A DNA stretch of 64,000 nucleotides from Portulaca oleracea (lineage: Eukaryota; Streptophyta; Magnoliopsida; Caryophyllales; Portulacaceae). Below are positions 34,201-45,941 of this stretch, piece by piece (the stretch's first letter is position 1; every line of letters begins with the position of its first letter). Below the pieces are notes generated by a model. It was not told where the DNA came from. It did no database searches and worked only from the letters and a program-made list of their open reading frames with translations. The stretch spans positions 22,290,679 through 22,354,678 of the forward strand of contig CM055893.1 in the NCBI GenBank assembly GCA_029582165.1, in the 5' to 3' direction. A program made the position numbers and the translations under genes.

Positions 34201-36019
34201 ACCTTTGTGGATGGAAGTTCATTTTTCTGAATGATGTGAAGGTTTGTATGAAACTACCCCTCCTTTGCCCCCATAAATAATTAAATAAATAAAATGAAAG
34301 AACTAAATAGGCTTATGACTTAACTGTTTTTGTAGTGCCTCTGTGAGCTCCCAGAGTCTTATGAAGCATACAAGAAACAACAGCATCGCTGGCATTCAGG
34401 TCCTATGCAACTATTCCGTATGTGCTTCATGGATATACTTCGTTCTAAGGTATGAGTGGACTATTATCATTATGACGTGGTTTCATTTGGTACTGGTTTG
34501 GGTCATTATGCATGTTTGCTTTCTCCTCGTTGCTTGCGTCTTTAAGCTCTTTGCATGTCTCCATTTTTAAAACTCAGTTTACAGATGTGGTTGCATAGTT
34601 CTGAGGGACTTAATATGACAGTGAGGGTATCATATCATTGTAACAGTATAAATACAGAGAAGATATTTACATAGATATGCCACGCTACGAGCTTATTCTT
34701 ATTTATCCTTTTGTTTTTGGTGTCTGTTTAGGGATGACGCTCCAAATATTAATTTGAGACTCTAGATTTGAGAATGACATATAAATATAAATATTGGGAA
34801 CACCTAAGAAACAAGACCTTCTCTTGGCCACTTTTTATTCAGTCTGACAACAGGGGTAAAATTATAGGGAATTTTATGTCCTTGGCTTCTTGCATAGAAG
34901 GTGAAAATCTACAAAAATTAGAGGGTCAATTGGGGCTCAGAATAACGACTTCAATTTGATAGATCCGGATGATGTTGGTTAGCCCGCTGAATTACATATT
35001 GTCTTTGACAGACTCTTCTCTTAGGCACTTTTTATTCAGTCGACTCAAGCAACTCTTGCAGCATTGACTTCACTACAGTATGCAAGATTGATCTTCTGAA
35101 GTTTGTGGCATTTCTTTTTATTGCGTATTTAGTGCATGCAATTCAAAAAATAGCAGTTGTCTATGGTTATTACAAACATTATCAAACGATGAGTGCTGAT
35201 TATTAGCTTTGCATATGTCAATCTCATGATCCTGACAAACATAAATAAAGTAGAACAGTCTACTTTTCTGATTAGTTCATCAGGTTTGCAATGTGCCATG
35301 CTATTGCTCAATTCAAATTTACTTGTTTTGTTTTTAGCTAACTCGTTGCTTTCATTTTTATACCTGTCTTTGGCTTCCAGGTGGGTTGGATGAAGAAATT
35401 CAATCTTATATTTTTCTTCTTCCTGCTTCGCAAGCTCGTCCTACCTTTCTATTCTTTCACTCTTTTCTGCGTCATTCTTCCATTGTCTATGTTTCTTCCA
35501 GAAGCTCATTTGCCAGTTTGGGTAGTCTGTTATGTCCCTGGTTTCATGTCTATCTTGAATATCCTTCCAGCTCCACGGTCATTTCCATTCATAGTCCCCT
35601 TCCTATTATTTGAAAACACCATGTCAGTAACTAAGTTCAATGCCATGATTACTGGGCTCTTTCGATTCAGAGGCTCATATGAATGGGTGGTGACCAAGAA
35701 ATCAGGGAGGTCATCTGAAGCTGACCTAATCGGCTTATCAGAACATGAGTTTGAAGTTATGATGGATAACCCCGTGAGACAACAGTCATCCTCAGATCCA
35801 GGCCTTCAGGACCTCAACAAGTTAAACATGGCCAAGACAAATGTACGAACTAGAAGGAACCGGTTGTACAGTAAAGAACTTACCCTAGCATTCATTTTGT
35901 TGGCTGCCTCTATCCGCAGTTTGTTGTCAGCTCAAGGGATTCACTTCTATTTCTTAGTATTCCAGGGAATCACTTTCCTGGTTGTTGGTCTTGACTTGAT
36001 CGGGGAACAGGTCAGTTGA
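31276..36019 (+). CDS. CSLC6: cellulose-synthase-like C, xyloglucan backbone glucan synthase (CSLC6-like), five exons
   Basis: Exons 31276-31983, 33383-33691, 33951-34241, 34336-34449 and 35381-36019, all GT-AG, give 686 residues, the family's length. The N-terminus [17 protein letters not shown] is typical of CSLC6. Two membrane helices (about residues 115-135 and 177-200) precede the cytosolic GT2 domain, which has DDS (about 261), DAD (321), VED (413-415) and Q451-QHRW455. Several C-terminal helices follow in exon 5, ending [10 protein letters not shown]. Family knowledge: CSLC enzymes make the beta-1,4-glucan backbone of xyloglucan in the Golgi from UDP-glucose, with XXT partners. The ATG was chosen over an upstream frame because it begins the conserved N-terminus. 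Intact and very likely functional; CSLC6 rather than another CSLC is inferred from overall similarity. Confidence 0.95.
31984..33382 (+). other. intron 1 of CSLC6 with an internal tandem duplication
   Basis: 1399 bp, GT-AG. It contains two diverged copies of about 160 bp at 32141-32302 and 32330-32488 (both begin TTCATGGCAGGGTTGGAG), 189 bp apart. Confidence 0.7.
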
Positions 36020-37025
36020 AGCTTCTGGTTATAAATCTAGATCTGTAACGACAAGAGTGCAGATCAAACCTAAGGACCATGGTCGAGTACTGACTATAGT
36101 TAGATCTGAAATGGTCAAATGATGAGAAGCTTTGGATATCAGTCTAGGTGGGAAATGGAACTAATTACTTGTTCGCTGTCACATTGTAACTACATTGGTG
36201 CTCACTGTTCACAATAGCCCTGCACCTATAATAAGAGCTGCTCAACCATTTCAATCAGAAATTCGCTGTGGCTAGCCTGGGTCTTGGACTTAAACCCCAG
36301 ATGACAAAGCACTTGTGCTTTTCGAGTTCTTTTGGTGTTGCAAATCTCCCACTGTAAATAACCATCATCAAAGACAGGACTACCTGCAGAGGATTTTTTA
36401 GCTAGATAATTTGTCGATCATTCTTCACAATTGTCTTTTCTTTTTTTTATTTTATTGTACAGCCACAAGTAACTTGTTTAGGTGCTGTTTTTCAGATATG
36501 AATGTACTAGACATGAAAATTTATTTGTTTGTGTTCAAGGCTTCAAGCTGTCAGCTAGGGTAGAAACTGAAGCATTGAGCATTGATGTTTTGTTGATATG
36601 ATTTAACTGCTGAAATATTGAAACAAATGAAGCATCATTTCTTCCTCCTCACTCTGTTAGTGCTTCTCTTATTTCTTGCAAACCCCCCCCCCCCTTTTTC
36701 TTTTCTCAATGGACCTTGTATCCCTTTGCCTCCCTGGGTAGAAGCCCTGACCCCTTCATCAAAATGTGATCAGAAAATAGTGTTTCTATAGTAGTTGAGA
36801 AAACGCAACCACAGCTCTTTTTTTTTAAAAAAAAAAATACTAACATCATAGAATATTAATGTACAGTTGTGTTTATTTAGTAAAGCAAAAGCAACAAGGG
36901 AACTGAAAGTTCAATATATCTTGAATTCCACATTGGATTGGCAGGGAACTGATTAATGAAGATGAATGTTGAATCCAGTATTACATGGTATATAAAGTGC
37001 ATAAGTAGGAATTGTAAATGAAGAG
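36020..37025. other. convergent intergenic region between CSLC6 and DYAD
   Basis: Holds the 3' UTRs of both genes. A run of C and T (36682-36704) and an A/T-rich stretch (36820-36840) are the only notable features. No further gene. Confidence 0.55.
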
Positions 37026-40000
37026 TTAAGTGAAGGAAGAGATGATGGAGGAAGGGAGGGCTTCTTTGTTGAGGTCAGGGAGAAACATCTGCAGATGAGG
37101 ATGGGGAGTAGTGGTAGTGGTAGTGGTAGTGGTAGTGGTAGTAGGGCTGAAGATGCTTTCAATGGAGGGGGACTGTCTTCCTCTTATGCTGTTAGTGGAG
37201 ATACTTAAGTTGACTGTTGTTGCTCGCTTAGCCACCGGCCTTGTCACCCTTGGCTGACCAGCTAGGTGGTCAGTTGGAGATTGTGCAGTTACCCTACAAT
37301 AATAAGATGAGGAGGAGGAGGAGACAGAAGAAGGTGTTGGGCACCCTAAAATGCCCTCATCAAACTTACTCTGACTCTGACTCTGTGAGATGTGGTTTGG
37401 CCAGAGAAAAGTGCCCTCTGGCTTGCACATCCTGAATCCACTCTTTGGTCGTTGCTCCTTGTCTTTTTGTCTTATCCCTCCTGCTGTTGTCCCCTTGCCA
37501 TCATCACCTACCCAGGATACTGTTCTTGATGATGATGCCATTCCTTTTGCCACCCCTATTTCCACCTGCAATTTCAATACTTTCATTCTATTTAGTGTCC
37601 CAATCTGCAATCTTTCTTTTTTATATCATTCAACTTAATTTAGTGTAATCAAAACCTTTCATTTATATAATATAAATTCAGGCCCTTCAAGAATTTCAAG
37701 GAATGAAATAATGTTTATTAAATTTTATAGCATTGTCACCTATGAATTACTTAGTACTGAATGATATGACTGCCATGCAAGTAGCAGCTTTCAAAATAAA
37801 GTTCCATAAATCAATAACGCATGTCAACTGCAAAATATCATAAGTAAATCATATACTTATGATTCGTTTGCGCATGTTCTTTCTCTTGGAGAACAAAATT
37901 TTTAATTTTTTGTCGTATTTAGCATATGGAAAAATTTTAATATGCCCCCATTATTCTATACTCAAACTCTACAATTTTATTTTTTTCCCGTACGGTAGGG
38001 AAAGTTTTTCTAGTAAAAAAAATGTTTCCCAAAATTTTGCCAAATGTTTGCTTGCCCCATCAGCTTATGTTCTCCCCTGGATAGAAAACTAAACAGAATC
38101 TTCAAACTCTAGCCTTACCGTTTTATAAAAATTAAAAGGGGGTAAAAAGCTCCAAATCTAGACAGTGGCCTCCTAATATAAGCTTTTCTTATTGATCAGT
38201 TCTTCATACATATAAGACTATAAGAGGGACAGGAGATGCAAGCAAAACAATTTATTTCATGGAAGATGACATAATTCCTGTAGGATCATACCCTATGATT
38301 TTTTTTAATAAGGTCTTACCTAACAATTTGCTGTTATTTAATATGGTACCGGACCTACAGCGATGTTCTCTGCCCACGTATCTTATCTTGATACTGACCG
38401 TCTAATTTGTTCTAATTTGTTTGCGAGGATGTTTTGTGTTTATTCCCCACCCGTCCCCCCTTTCTGGTATAATACATTGATACTATTGGGCAAGTTTGGC
38501 CTACAGGCTGGTTTGCCTTCATTCCAGTGCGTTCTAAACATGAGTTGAGCTAGATGGGTAAACATTCTTTAGCTAGCCACACAAATGTGGTCATGTATGC
38601 TCAGCTCAATAAAGAAAAAAATGGTTTCATTTTCACCATTTCTGATGACAGTAACAACTAGGTATGAACCAAAAACTTTCCTAGCTAGATCATTTACGAT
38701 AATGGAAAACTGCATATTGTTGGTTTCTTTTGCCCGCCTGTCTGATGGTGACCATTCAGAACCCACCATTTAATTGAGCTCTAGTTTATAAGTAGTTGGT
38801 AATCTTGACCAATTACTCGATTAAAGTTGTCATAATTCCACGTCCTACACTCTTAACATGTATCCATAATCCACATCAAAATAACTTATAAAGATGTACA
38901 TGGATACCTCAACCATTGTCATGTATAGAATGTCCAAGTAGAATATCTTTGTTCAAAGCTATGCATGCATATCATCACAAAATACACTTCGATGCTGAGT
39001 GTTCTTAACTAAAGCAAAAAAAGGTTGGTTGCTAGTTACCTCCATCCCAGATAAAGACCTTGAAAGATCTATCAGTTGCTTCTCAACATGGGCTTTCTTC
39101 TCCATAAGCGCCTCGTACATTTCCTGCTCACAAGAAATTGATCTCATTAGTCTCATATTTAAACTCCATAATCAATTAGGCAATTGCTACTTAATCATAT
39201 CGTACTTTGAGTGGCTTAAGAGACCCCTCAAAATTGAGCCTCCCAGAACTCTCACCAGGCCCAGCTGGGTTTGCAAGTAATGCCTGATCTTTGTTTCCTT
39301 GCTCTCTGCATGCCAGCTTTTCCACTTCTCTGCTCATACATATAAAGTACATTCAGTGACAGGGGCATATGAATATTAGACAAATAAATTTAAAATAGTA
39401 ATTCCCTCCAAAAGGAACTTGTACCTCTTCATGGAGGCAACTTGTTCCTTAAGTGAGTTGAGCTCCCTAGCACAAAGGGGGTCCTGGTTGGGGGAATCTC
39501 CGGGTTTCCAACCGGGTGGGGGAACCCAATAGGGGTCTTTGATACCCTCTTTCTTGCGGATGTCGACCAAATCAGCACTCTCCAACCAGTACTCCATTGC
39601 ACCTTCTGGGTTATGGCGGCGCCTGAACCTCTCCTTCCCACCTGGAGCCAACTTCCCAGCCATGTGCTTCAGAAGATGATCCAGTAAACCCGTATCACCG
39701 ATCAATTTCCGAGCCTCCAGTCTCAATTCCGGTCGCAGAATTGGATTTCCTGGCACTGCACCTTTCGCCTTCATGATCATCAGCATATTCTTCTCTGCCA
39801 ACTCATACCTTTACAACAATATAATTACGTACACCAAAAGCCTCCGTTACTTAAGCTAACTGGATCCATCCCGGTAATGTTCAAGTACAAGTATAATATG
39901 GGATGCAAAATAATTTTTAATTGGCAAAAGCTCTAAATTATTGTAGTTTCCTCTCTGTCACCGTACCTCTCTGAAGTCCATCTATGTTGGAGATTCATGG

Positions 40001-40825
40001 CCTTCTTCTCACCATCAGAACCCTTTACTTGCTTTTTCTTCTTCCTCTTCTTCTCACTATATTTCACCCCTTTAAACTTACATTTTCTCTTCTTCGTTAA
40101 TCTCCGTTTTCCAGCAATTTGCTGCTTATCATCATCGTCGTAGTCATTCTCACGGTCATCGTGGCCATCATCATCATCTTCTTCTTCTTCTTCTTCCTTA
40201 CTTTCATCGGCATCCAAACTCTTAGCAATGGGAGATTCTCTGTTGACCAGAGCACAAGGTAAGGATGTACTAAGACGACCTCCTCGAAGCTTGCCAGAGA
40301 ATGTTGAGCGACGACGCCGGCCCCACTTGATCTCCAGTGCTGATGCTGATGATCTACGATCATCATCGCCATCATCATCTTGATGATCAAGAGAATCGAC
40401 GAACCAGAAACTTGGATTTCCTCTTTGAGCATCGAATTCTTGAAATGGGACTTCCTGGGTTAGAAGTTTGTTACACACACTCAAACTCATGATACACTTG
40501 GCATCCAGATTTGGTTGCATCGATCCAGAAAGCTTCTCGTCCCTCAGAAATCGTCTCAGTGACTCAGCACTTGGAAACACCACTGTTACATTGTCATGGC
40601 TTTTTTTATCAACCTGCAGGCACTCCATCAAACAGGAAAAAAATATTAAAAGAGCAGACAACAAAAAAAAAAAAAAAAAAAACCAATACAATGGTGATTG
40701 ATGAAGTTGAGTATTTCTTTGCTTACAAGAACAGCTCTAATGAAGGAGAGAGAAGGTGGAATTGAATTAAGAGTGGGTAGAGTAGAGTGATCAACTCTGT
40801 AAACCGAGCCAACTTCAACCTCCAT
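37026..40825 (-). CDS. DYAD: DYAD/SWITCH1/AMEIOTIC1-family meiotic protein, six exons
   Basis: Exons on the minus strand: 40825-40727, 40613-39967, 39808-39425, 39329-39206, 39123-39040 and 37565-37026. All have GT-AG borders and agreeing phases, giving 625 residues; Arabidopsis SWI1 has a similar size. The N-terminus (VGSVYRVDHSTLP, then FPSAESLRRF) matches the family. Exon 2 has an acidic Glu/Asp tract and a Lys/Arg-rich likely nuclear signal (KRRLTKKRKCKFKG, EKKRKKKK). The hallmark domain spans exons 2-3: RYELAEKNMLMIMKAKGAV, ARKLIGDTGLLDHLLKHMAG, GAMEYWLESADL, DPYWVPPPGWKPGD. Exon 5 forms a coiled coil (EMYEALMEKKAHVEKQL); exon 6 has GFRMCKPEGTFLWPN. Family knowledge: acts in meiocyte nuclei in meiotic entry and sister-chromatid cohesion. 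DYAD itself or a close paralogue cannot be separated here. Confidence 0.93.
37108..37145 (-). repeat. coding GGTAGT-type microsatellite giving a Thr run in DYAD
   Basis: Repeats of GTAGTG on the plus strand translate on the minus strand to about twelve consecutive Thr in the last exon, after FSP and before PHPH. The repeat is a multiple of three and leaves the frame intact. Confidence 0.8.
37566..39039 (-). other. intron 5 of DYAD
   Basis: 1474 bp, GT-AG. It is by far the longest intron of the gene. No transposon with clear ends was recognised within it. Confidence 0.7.
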
Positions 40826-41045
40826 TTTATTCAGAAACTGAAGTTGATTATCCGCGTAATTCGAGGTTCAAGAACCTGAGAATCAGCAGAAATCAAGACA
40901 GCAGAGAGAGGAATGCAATGCTAATGGTTAGTGGCCAACATTGTAGCATTTTTTTTTTTTGTTTGGAGTCATCCAGCTCATATTTCTCTCTCTAGAAGCT
41001 GAGAAAGCCTGCCCATTTTGTACTCATTTGTTCTCTTTCTTTGAG

Positions 41046-41055
41046 TATATATAGA
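41046..41055 (-). promoter_or_regulatory. TATA box of DYAD
   Basis: TATATATACTC on the minus strand lies about 225 bp upstream of the ATG. The likely leader between them includes AG-rich and T-rich tracts; a CT-rich tract lies at 41178-41206, farther upstream. Confidence 0.55.
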
Positions 41056-41206
41056 GGATGAAGATCAGAATGGAAATCATCCCCAGAAGAAAAAGGAATA
41101 ACCCAATGAAATTAATGAAAGGAACAACTTCTTGCACCAAAAAAGGACCGAATTTTACAACCCCACATGCACCATTCCTCCCTCTCTCTCTCTCTCTCTC
41201 TATCTC

Positions 41207-42062
41207 TGACGAAATAGGGAAGGGTGTGTGTGTGAGTAAGCAGCAGCAAGCATTCGTGGGTGCAAAGGAGGGGTGGGTTACGTTGGTTACCAGAAAACGA
41301 AATGATTACTCTTGCAGTTAGAGAGAGAAAAAGAATCAAAGTTCCTCTTTTTTCCCTTTTTTTTTCAAGGCAATGAAAACAACGGAGGGAGAGAGGGAGA
41401 GCAAGAACAGGAAGAAGAAGAAGGGAAAAAACGGCGGTTGTGGGGGAGAGGCGCGTGGGATGAGAGGGAGCGGGCATTGTACCAGAATTACAGTGACAGG
41501 GATAACAGAATCAGGTGGCCGTGGCTAGAGCCTAGAGCTGCCTCAGGAAGTAGGGAGAGAAGCCACAGAATCTGACTCTCTGATTTTATTTCATAACAGT
41601 TTCTTCTTTCTATTTTTGTCAAAATCTATATTAAAAGAACCCCTAAACTTACAATGAATTGTCTATACCACAACCACCGCTATGAAAATAATATTTATTT
41701 GTACATTTGTCAACTCTATTTTTACGTCATTCATTTTTGTATTTAATACAAGAGTGTAAAATATATTTTCTTAATTATAAAATTTTTTACAAAATTTTTT
41801 TAAATTTGAATATCCTAACTCTAAGTTTTGACTAATAAACAAGTACATTTTGAAAAATATTTAATTTAATTTTTTTTAATTAACTAAAATTTTATAAAAT
41901 ATATTTTATAATTCATATTAAATAAAAAGCTAACAATTTAGATAAAACTTGACACATGTAAAAATAAGATTTATTTTACTTACTGTAGTTGTCATGTTTA
42001 ACAACCACTATAAGTGCATCCTTAAAAGAACACTTTCAGTATTCTTTTCTTAATATTTTAAG

Positions 42063-42107
<45 letters not shown>

Positions 42108-42235
42108 ATCTTCATTGTACAAGGAAAATCAAATTGATAGATAGTTAGTCATTTAGGATGTAAGCTACATTAGCCACATCATTTAAATATATTAATATAT
42201 TCTTGTAAGTAAGACATGTCTCATCAGTCACACTG
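41207..42235. other. intergenic DNA upstream of DYAD, AT-rich
   Basis: No gene. GA-rich stretch at 41370-41420, then AT-rich sequence and a (TA)n run. Confidence 0.45.
42067..42103. repeat. (TA)n microsatellite
   Basis: Uninterrupted TA dinucleotides. Confidence 0.95.
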
Positions 42236-42785
42236 TTAATTAAATGGTTTTTGGCTCAAAATAATCCAAAGTTGGAGGTCATTGGGTGAAGACAATCTAA
42301 ACTCAATTTTTGGCTAAAAATAATCCAAATTTTTAACCTATTTACTCAGACTAAACCGATTTTAATCTCCGGCGTCGGAATGCTGACTGGGCAGCCTGAG
42401 CACGACTTTCTATAATTGATTTTGGTTTTGAATTTTTTTAAATCTTATATAGACCCCAACTCACTTAAGCTTATAATGACATGGCAATGGATTAAAAATA
42501 AAAACACATTAACATAATAAATTTAGTCTTCCAACCCCGAAAATTTAAAATTTGACCCAACCCTACCTATTTCCTTTTTTCTAATTCATCTCAATCTTCT
42601 CTCTCCTTCTTCGTTATCTTCTGTTGACCCCAATTAGCATTCCGAAGTCGGAAATCGATTTCGGTTTAGTCCAAGAAGATAGGTTAAAAGTTTGGATTAT
42701 TTTCAGCCAAAAAGTGAGTTTTAATTATTTTCAGCCAATGACCTCCGACTTTGGATTATTTGAGGCAAAAACTCTTAATTAAATG
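42236..42785. mobile_element. long-TIR foldback element, Mutator-like, non-autonomous
   Basis: The 528-bp body (42247-42774) has terminal inverted repeats of well over 100 bp. The left end GTTTTTGGCTCAAAATAATC pairs with the inverted right end GAGTTTTTGCCTCAAATAAT, and GGAGGTCATTGG and TAACCTAT blocks follow in both arms. TTAATTAAATG flanks both sides (42236-42246, 42775-42785), an 11-bp duplication. Long TIRs with 8-11-bp duplications fit Mutator-like elements. No transposase is encoded. Confidence 0.7.
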
Positions 42786-42843
42786 AATGATTGTTAAATA
42801 TATACTCAGAATGTAGTGAAAAAGGTTGGATAAAGTAACTAAG

Positions 42844-43731
42844 TGATGAAGATTCGCCTTGCCCTGGTCTCACATTTGGAGACCCAAGGTTCATGCAGAA
42901 TAACGGAGATCAGCCCAGCCCATATATTGAGTTCTAAAACTCAAGATGACCTCCAAGTCACGTGCAAGGAGACGTCCTAGAATAGAAGTTTTAGTAATAT
43001 TTGTCTTTTCTTTATTAATAGCTAAGTTTGTTATAGTAGTATTTATATTTTCCTTATTAGTAGCTAAGTTTGTTAGAAGGCATAATGCCAAGTTAATATT
43101 ACGTTTTCCTAGTTTAGCTTAGGCATCAAACTAGAAGAGTCTAGACGAGTTAAAAGAGTCTAGAAGAGTTTAGGAGAGTCTAGAAGAGGAGAATCCTGGT
43201 AGGATTCAATATCTTGGACGCCAATTTTGTCTAATCCTAGTAGGATTAGGAAAGCTAAAGGGAATCCTAGAAGGATTCATCCTTAGGCTGCTTAGGCGCC
43301 AATCTTAGTAGTCCTAGAAGGATTAGGTTTTATTCTAGTATAAATAGGGGAGGCTTGTAACGTTTAAACACACACTTTTTGCAATGAATACAATCAAGCT
43401 TTCGCTTACCTTGAGAGTTTCTTAAAGCCCTCGCTCCTCTTCTACTATTGTATCTTGAATTGGCTATTCAAGTGGTGAGGTAGAGCTTGTTACTATACAT
43501 AGAAGGTGTTTCTGTAACTAAGTAAAAGAGCAAGAAGCCCTAAGGATTCGACTTGTGGTGTCTCTGTATCAAGTTTGATTCTCCTTGAACTATCCAAGTA
43601 TCTATCTTTATTGAGCTATCCCTACAACAACCCTAGGTTTTTCGTGAACCTTACCCTAACCCTAGATTTGTTGCACGTCTCCCTTGATGTGTAATTAATC
43701 AAATTCCTAGCCATGCATAAGTTATACATCA
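42844..43731 (+). repeat. 5' LTR of the deleted gypsy element
   Basis: 888 bp with TATAAATA at 43339-43346. Upstream of the box are AGAGTCTAGA(A/C)GAG repeats (43130-43190) and four quasi-palindromes of the AATCCTAGTAGGATT type (about 43191-43328). Confidence 0.8.
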
Positions 43732-43735
43732 AAAT

Positions 43736-43746
43736 TGGTATCAGAG
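43736..43746 (+). other. primer binding site (initiator tRNA-Met)
   Basis: TGGTATCAGAG, complementary to the 3' end of initiator tRNA-Met, starts four bases after the LTR. Confidence 0.85.
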
Positions 43747-43833
43747 TTAGCCTACCCTCCTAGTGGGTTAATCCTTGATTCCTTTTCAGCCCAAACATAA
43801 TCCTTTTATTCCCTTCACAAAAGAACCTTAGCC

Positions 43834-44484
43834 ATGTTGTCCAGCAAACATTCATCTCAAAAGAGTGATCAGATTCTGAAGGAGGAAAGGAGACTGAGGA
43901 GATTGAGACGTGAGTTTAAACTCCTTAATCTCAAGGTACTACAGTTGGAGATAGATTGGTACGAATTTATTTATAATTCCAAGAAGGCACATAAATCGCC
44001 CTTGGTTTATGAAGAAGACCATCAAGTTCAAGAGGAGCCAGCGATTAATCATACTCTCCCTCTAGAAGTTGATGATGCTGCAGAAGTTGATAAGGTCCTT
44101 TTTTAGCCTTTTGAAGTTCAATGTTTAAAAGATGAGTCAGCGGTCGATTTTAATCTTCCTCCAAGATTTGATGAAAGCCCCAATTGTTTTGACCAACCTC
44201 CAATCTTTCATGAGTATGATGACGAGCAAAATATTGTGAAGTTAAAAGAACAACAAGAAGATCCAAGAGAGGTCGTTGTTCAAACTCAGTGTATAATCGA
44301 GAACAAAGCTTGTTCTCTGATTATTGAAGGAAGCCGGATATATGGTGTAACACAAGTTTTGGTGGACGAGTTAGAAGTGCCCAATATTCCCCATCTAGCC
44401 TCATGGGTTCATCAAAGCGAGGGCATTCATGTGACCAGAAGATGTTTGGTGCAATTCCCTACAACAACGCTAGGCTTTTCGTGA
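43834..44484 (+). pseudogene. gag/protease remnant of the deleted gypsy element
   Basis: The ATG at 43834 opens a Lys/Arg-rich N-terminus (SSQKSDQILKEERRLRRLRRE) and a TAG at 44104-44106 interrupts it. The same frame ends with a segment like the gypsy aspartic-protease region (QCIIENKACSLIIEGSR, VDELEVPNIPHL), in which the usual D(S/T)G is missing. It stops at 44484, inside the joined LTR piece. Confidence 0.5.
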
Positions 44485-44568
44485 ACCTTACCCTAACCCT
44501 AGATTGGTTGCATGTCTCCCTTGATGTGTAATTGATCAAATCCCTAGCCATGCATCAGTTATACATCA
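44457..44568 (+). repeat. truncated 3' LTR (last 112 bp)
   Basis: Matches 43620-43731 with few differences and ends ATACATCA before the CTAAG duplication. Confidence 0.8.
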
Positions 44569-45165
44569 CTAAGAGCATGCTTGGCCAAGCTTCAACTTTT
44601 AAGAAATTTCTTTTTGGAAACAGTTTCTGAAAACCTCATTCTACAGTAATTGTTAGGTGTTTGGTACATGTATTTTGGAAGCCCTTTTAAAAATCAGAAA
44701 CAGTTTCCAAGTGTTTGGTTAATCATTTTATAAAAGCTTCAACTTTTAATATTACCATAATAATAATTACTCTTTTATAATGATTATTGTTAATAGTTCA
44801 TTTCCTTTGTTATTAAAGTTATTTATGATTTTCAATACTAGTATATTTCTAGTGAATTATTTATATTACATAATATTGTTAATTTCAAAATTAATTATTT
44901 CTGTAAAATGTTACATCAAGTATATGTTATGACAATAAATTAAAATTGAATGTATACATTTAATTATTTACTCGACATTTATTACACTAAAAAAAATGGT
45001 TTCATATATCTAGCATAAAATTAAAGTTAGTAAATAAACGTCAATTGCCATAGAAAATAACTATGAGAATTTTTCCTCAAAATAAGACTACGAAAATTTT
45101 ACTACAATCTCTATTAAAATGCTACTATTGCCTGTGGATAGTCAAAGAAGTGACAATTTTATAGC

Positions 45166-45167
<2 letters not shown>

Positions 45168-45217
<50 letters not shown>
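45168..45217. repeat. (TA)n microsatellite
   Basis: Pure TA run inside the TIR element's interior. Confidence 0.95.
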
Positions 45218-45221
<4 letters not shown>

Positions 45222-45829
45222 ATGTAAAATCGGTGTAGGATGGGAATTTGCTCGGGTATTCAAGTGAGTCGAAGGCATACCTTCTCTCCTTCGACTTATA
45301 TAACTGTCGTATATAGTCTGCAGGAGAAAACACTCGCCTTGTAGGAACTTAGACACATACTCTCATGTCAACCTTAGAGATGGGATTCTCGTTGGAATGA
45401 ATATGATGGGTCATATGTCAAGAACTTGCAAATGGAATTCTTAGACTTGGCACCATTTGACATCCCCTTGAAATGGCATCATATCCACCCTATTTATAAG
45501 CCATGAAGAGGCACTTCGATAGGGTGGATATGGATAAGATTTATCCTTGTCATCTTTGGATAATTTAGATAATAATTAATTAATTACTATTATCCACTCA
45601 TAACATGTATGAACGCATGCTTAAATAATCCATGCATAAACCGATTAAATATTATCAAAGTTATCTCCTTGCTTGATAACACATGCATGTGTTACCCTTA
45701 ATAGGGCTAATTAGGTCCCGAAAAGTCTACCCAACTTTTCCTTATACCCAATATCCTATCTTATGAGTTAACTTAGATAAAACTAAGTCACTAAACTTAT
45801 CATACACTTGAAATTATCCAATAATATAT
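45218..45829. other. non-coding insertion, possibly a solo LTR remnant
   Basis: No ORF. It contains a TATA-like CCTATTTATAAGCC near 45489-45502 within GC-richer sequence resembling a retroelement promoter region. Ends were not found. Confidence 0.3.
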
Positions 45830-45941
45830 ATATATTGGAAAAATCGGAGAGATAATTCCATTAACAAAACATTTTTACAAGTATACTCTAGGCATACCTA
45901 GAGGGGCACAATCAAAAAGCCCAAACAAAACACAAAAAGAA

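Larger units (their letters stand above)
42844..44568 (+). mobile_element. internally deleted gypsy-type LTR retrotransposon
   Basis: The 5' LTR (42844-43731) begins TGATGAAG and ends ATACATCA. A PBS complementary to initiator tRNA-Met follows, then a gag/protease remnant. The last 112 bp of a second LTR ends at 44568. CTAAG occurs on both sides (42839-42843, 44569-44573). The rest of pol and the first about 776 bp of the 3' LTR are missing; the join lies in CCCTACAACAAC, present in both LTR and upstream sequence. Confidence 0.8.

Noticed and set aside
39140..39256. A DYAD exon 4 ending at the GTGAGA donor at 39255
   Set aside because: It would put exon 5 out of frame; the donor at 39205 keeps frame and adds ESSGRLNFEGSLKPLK.
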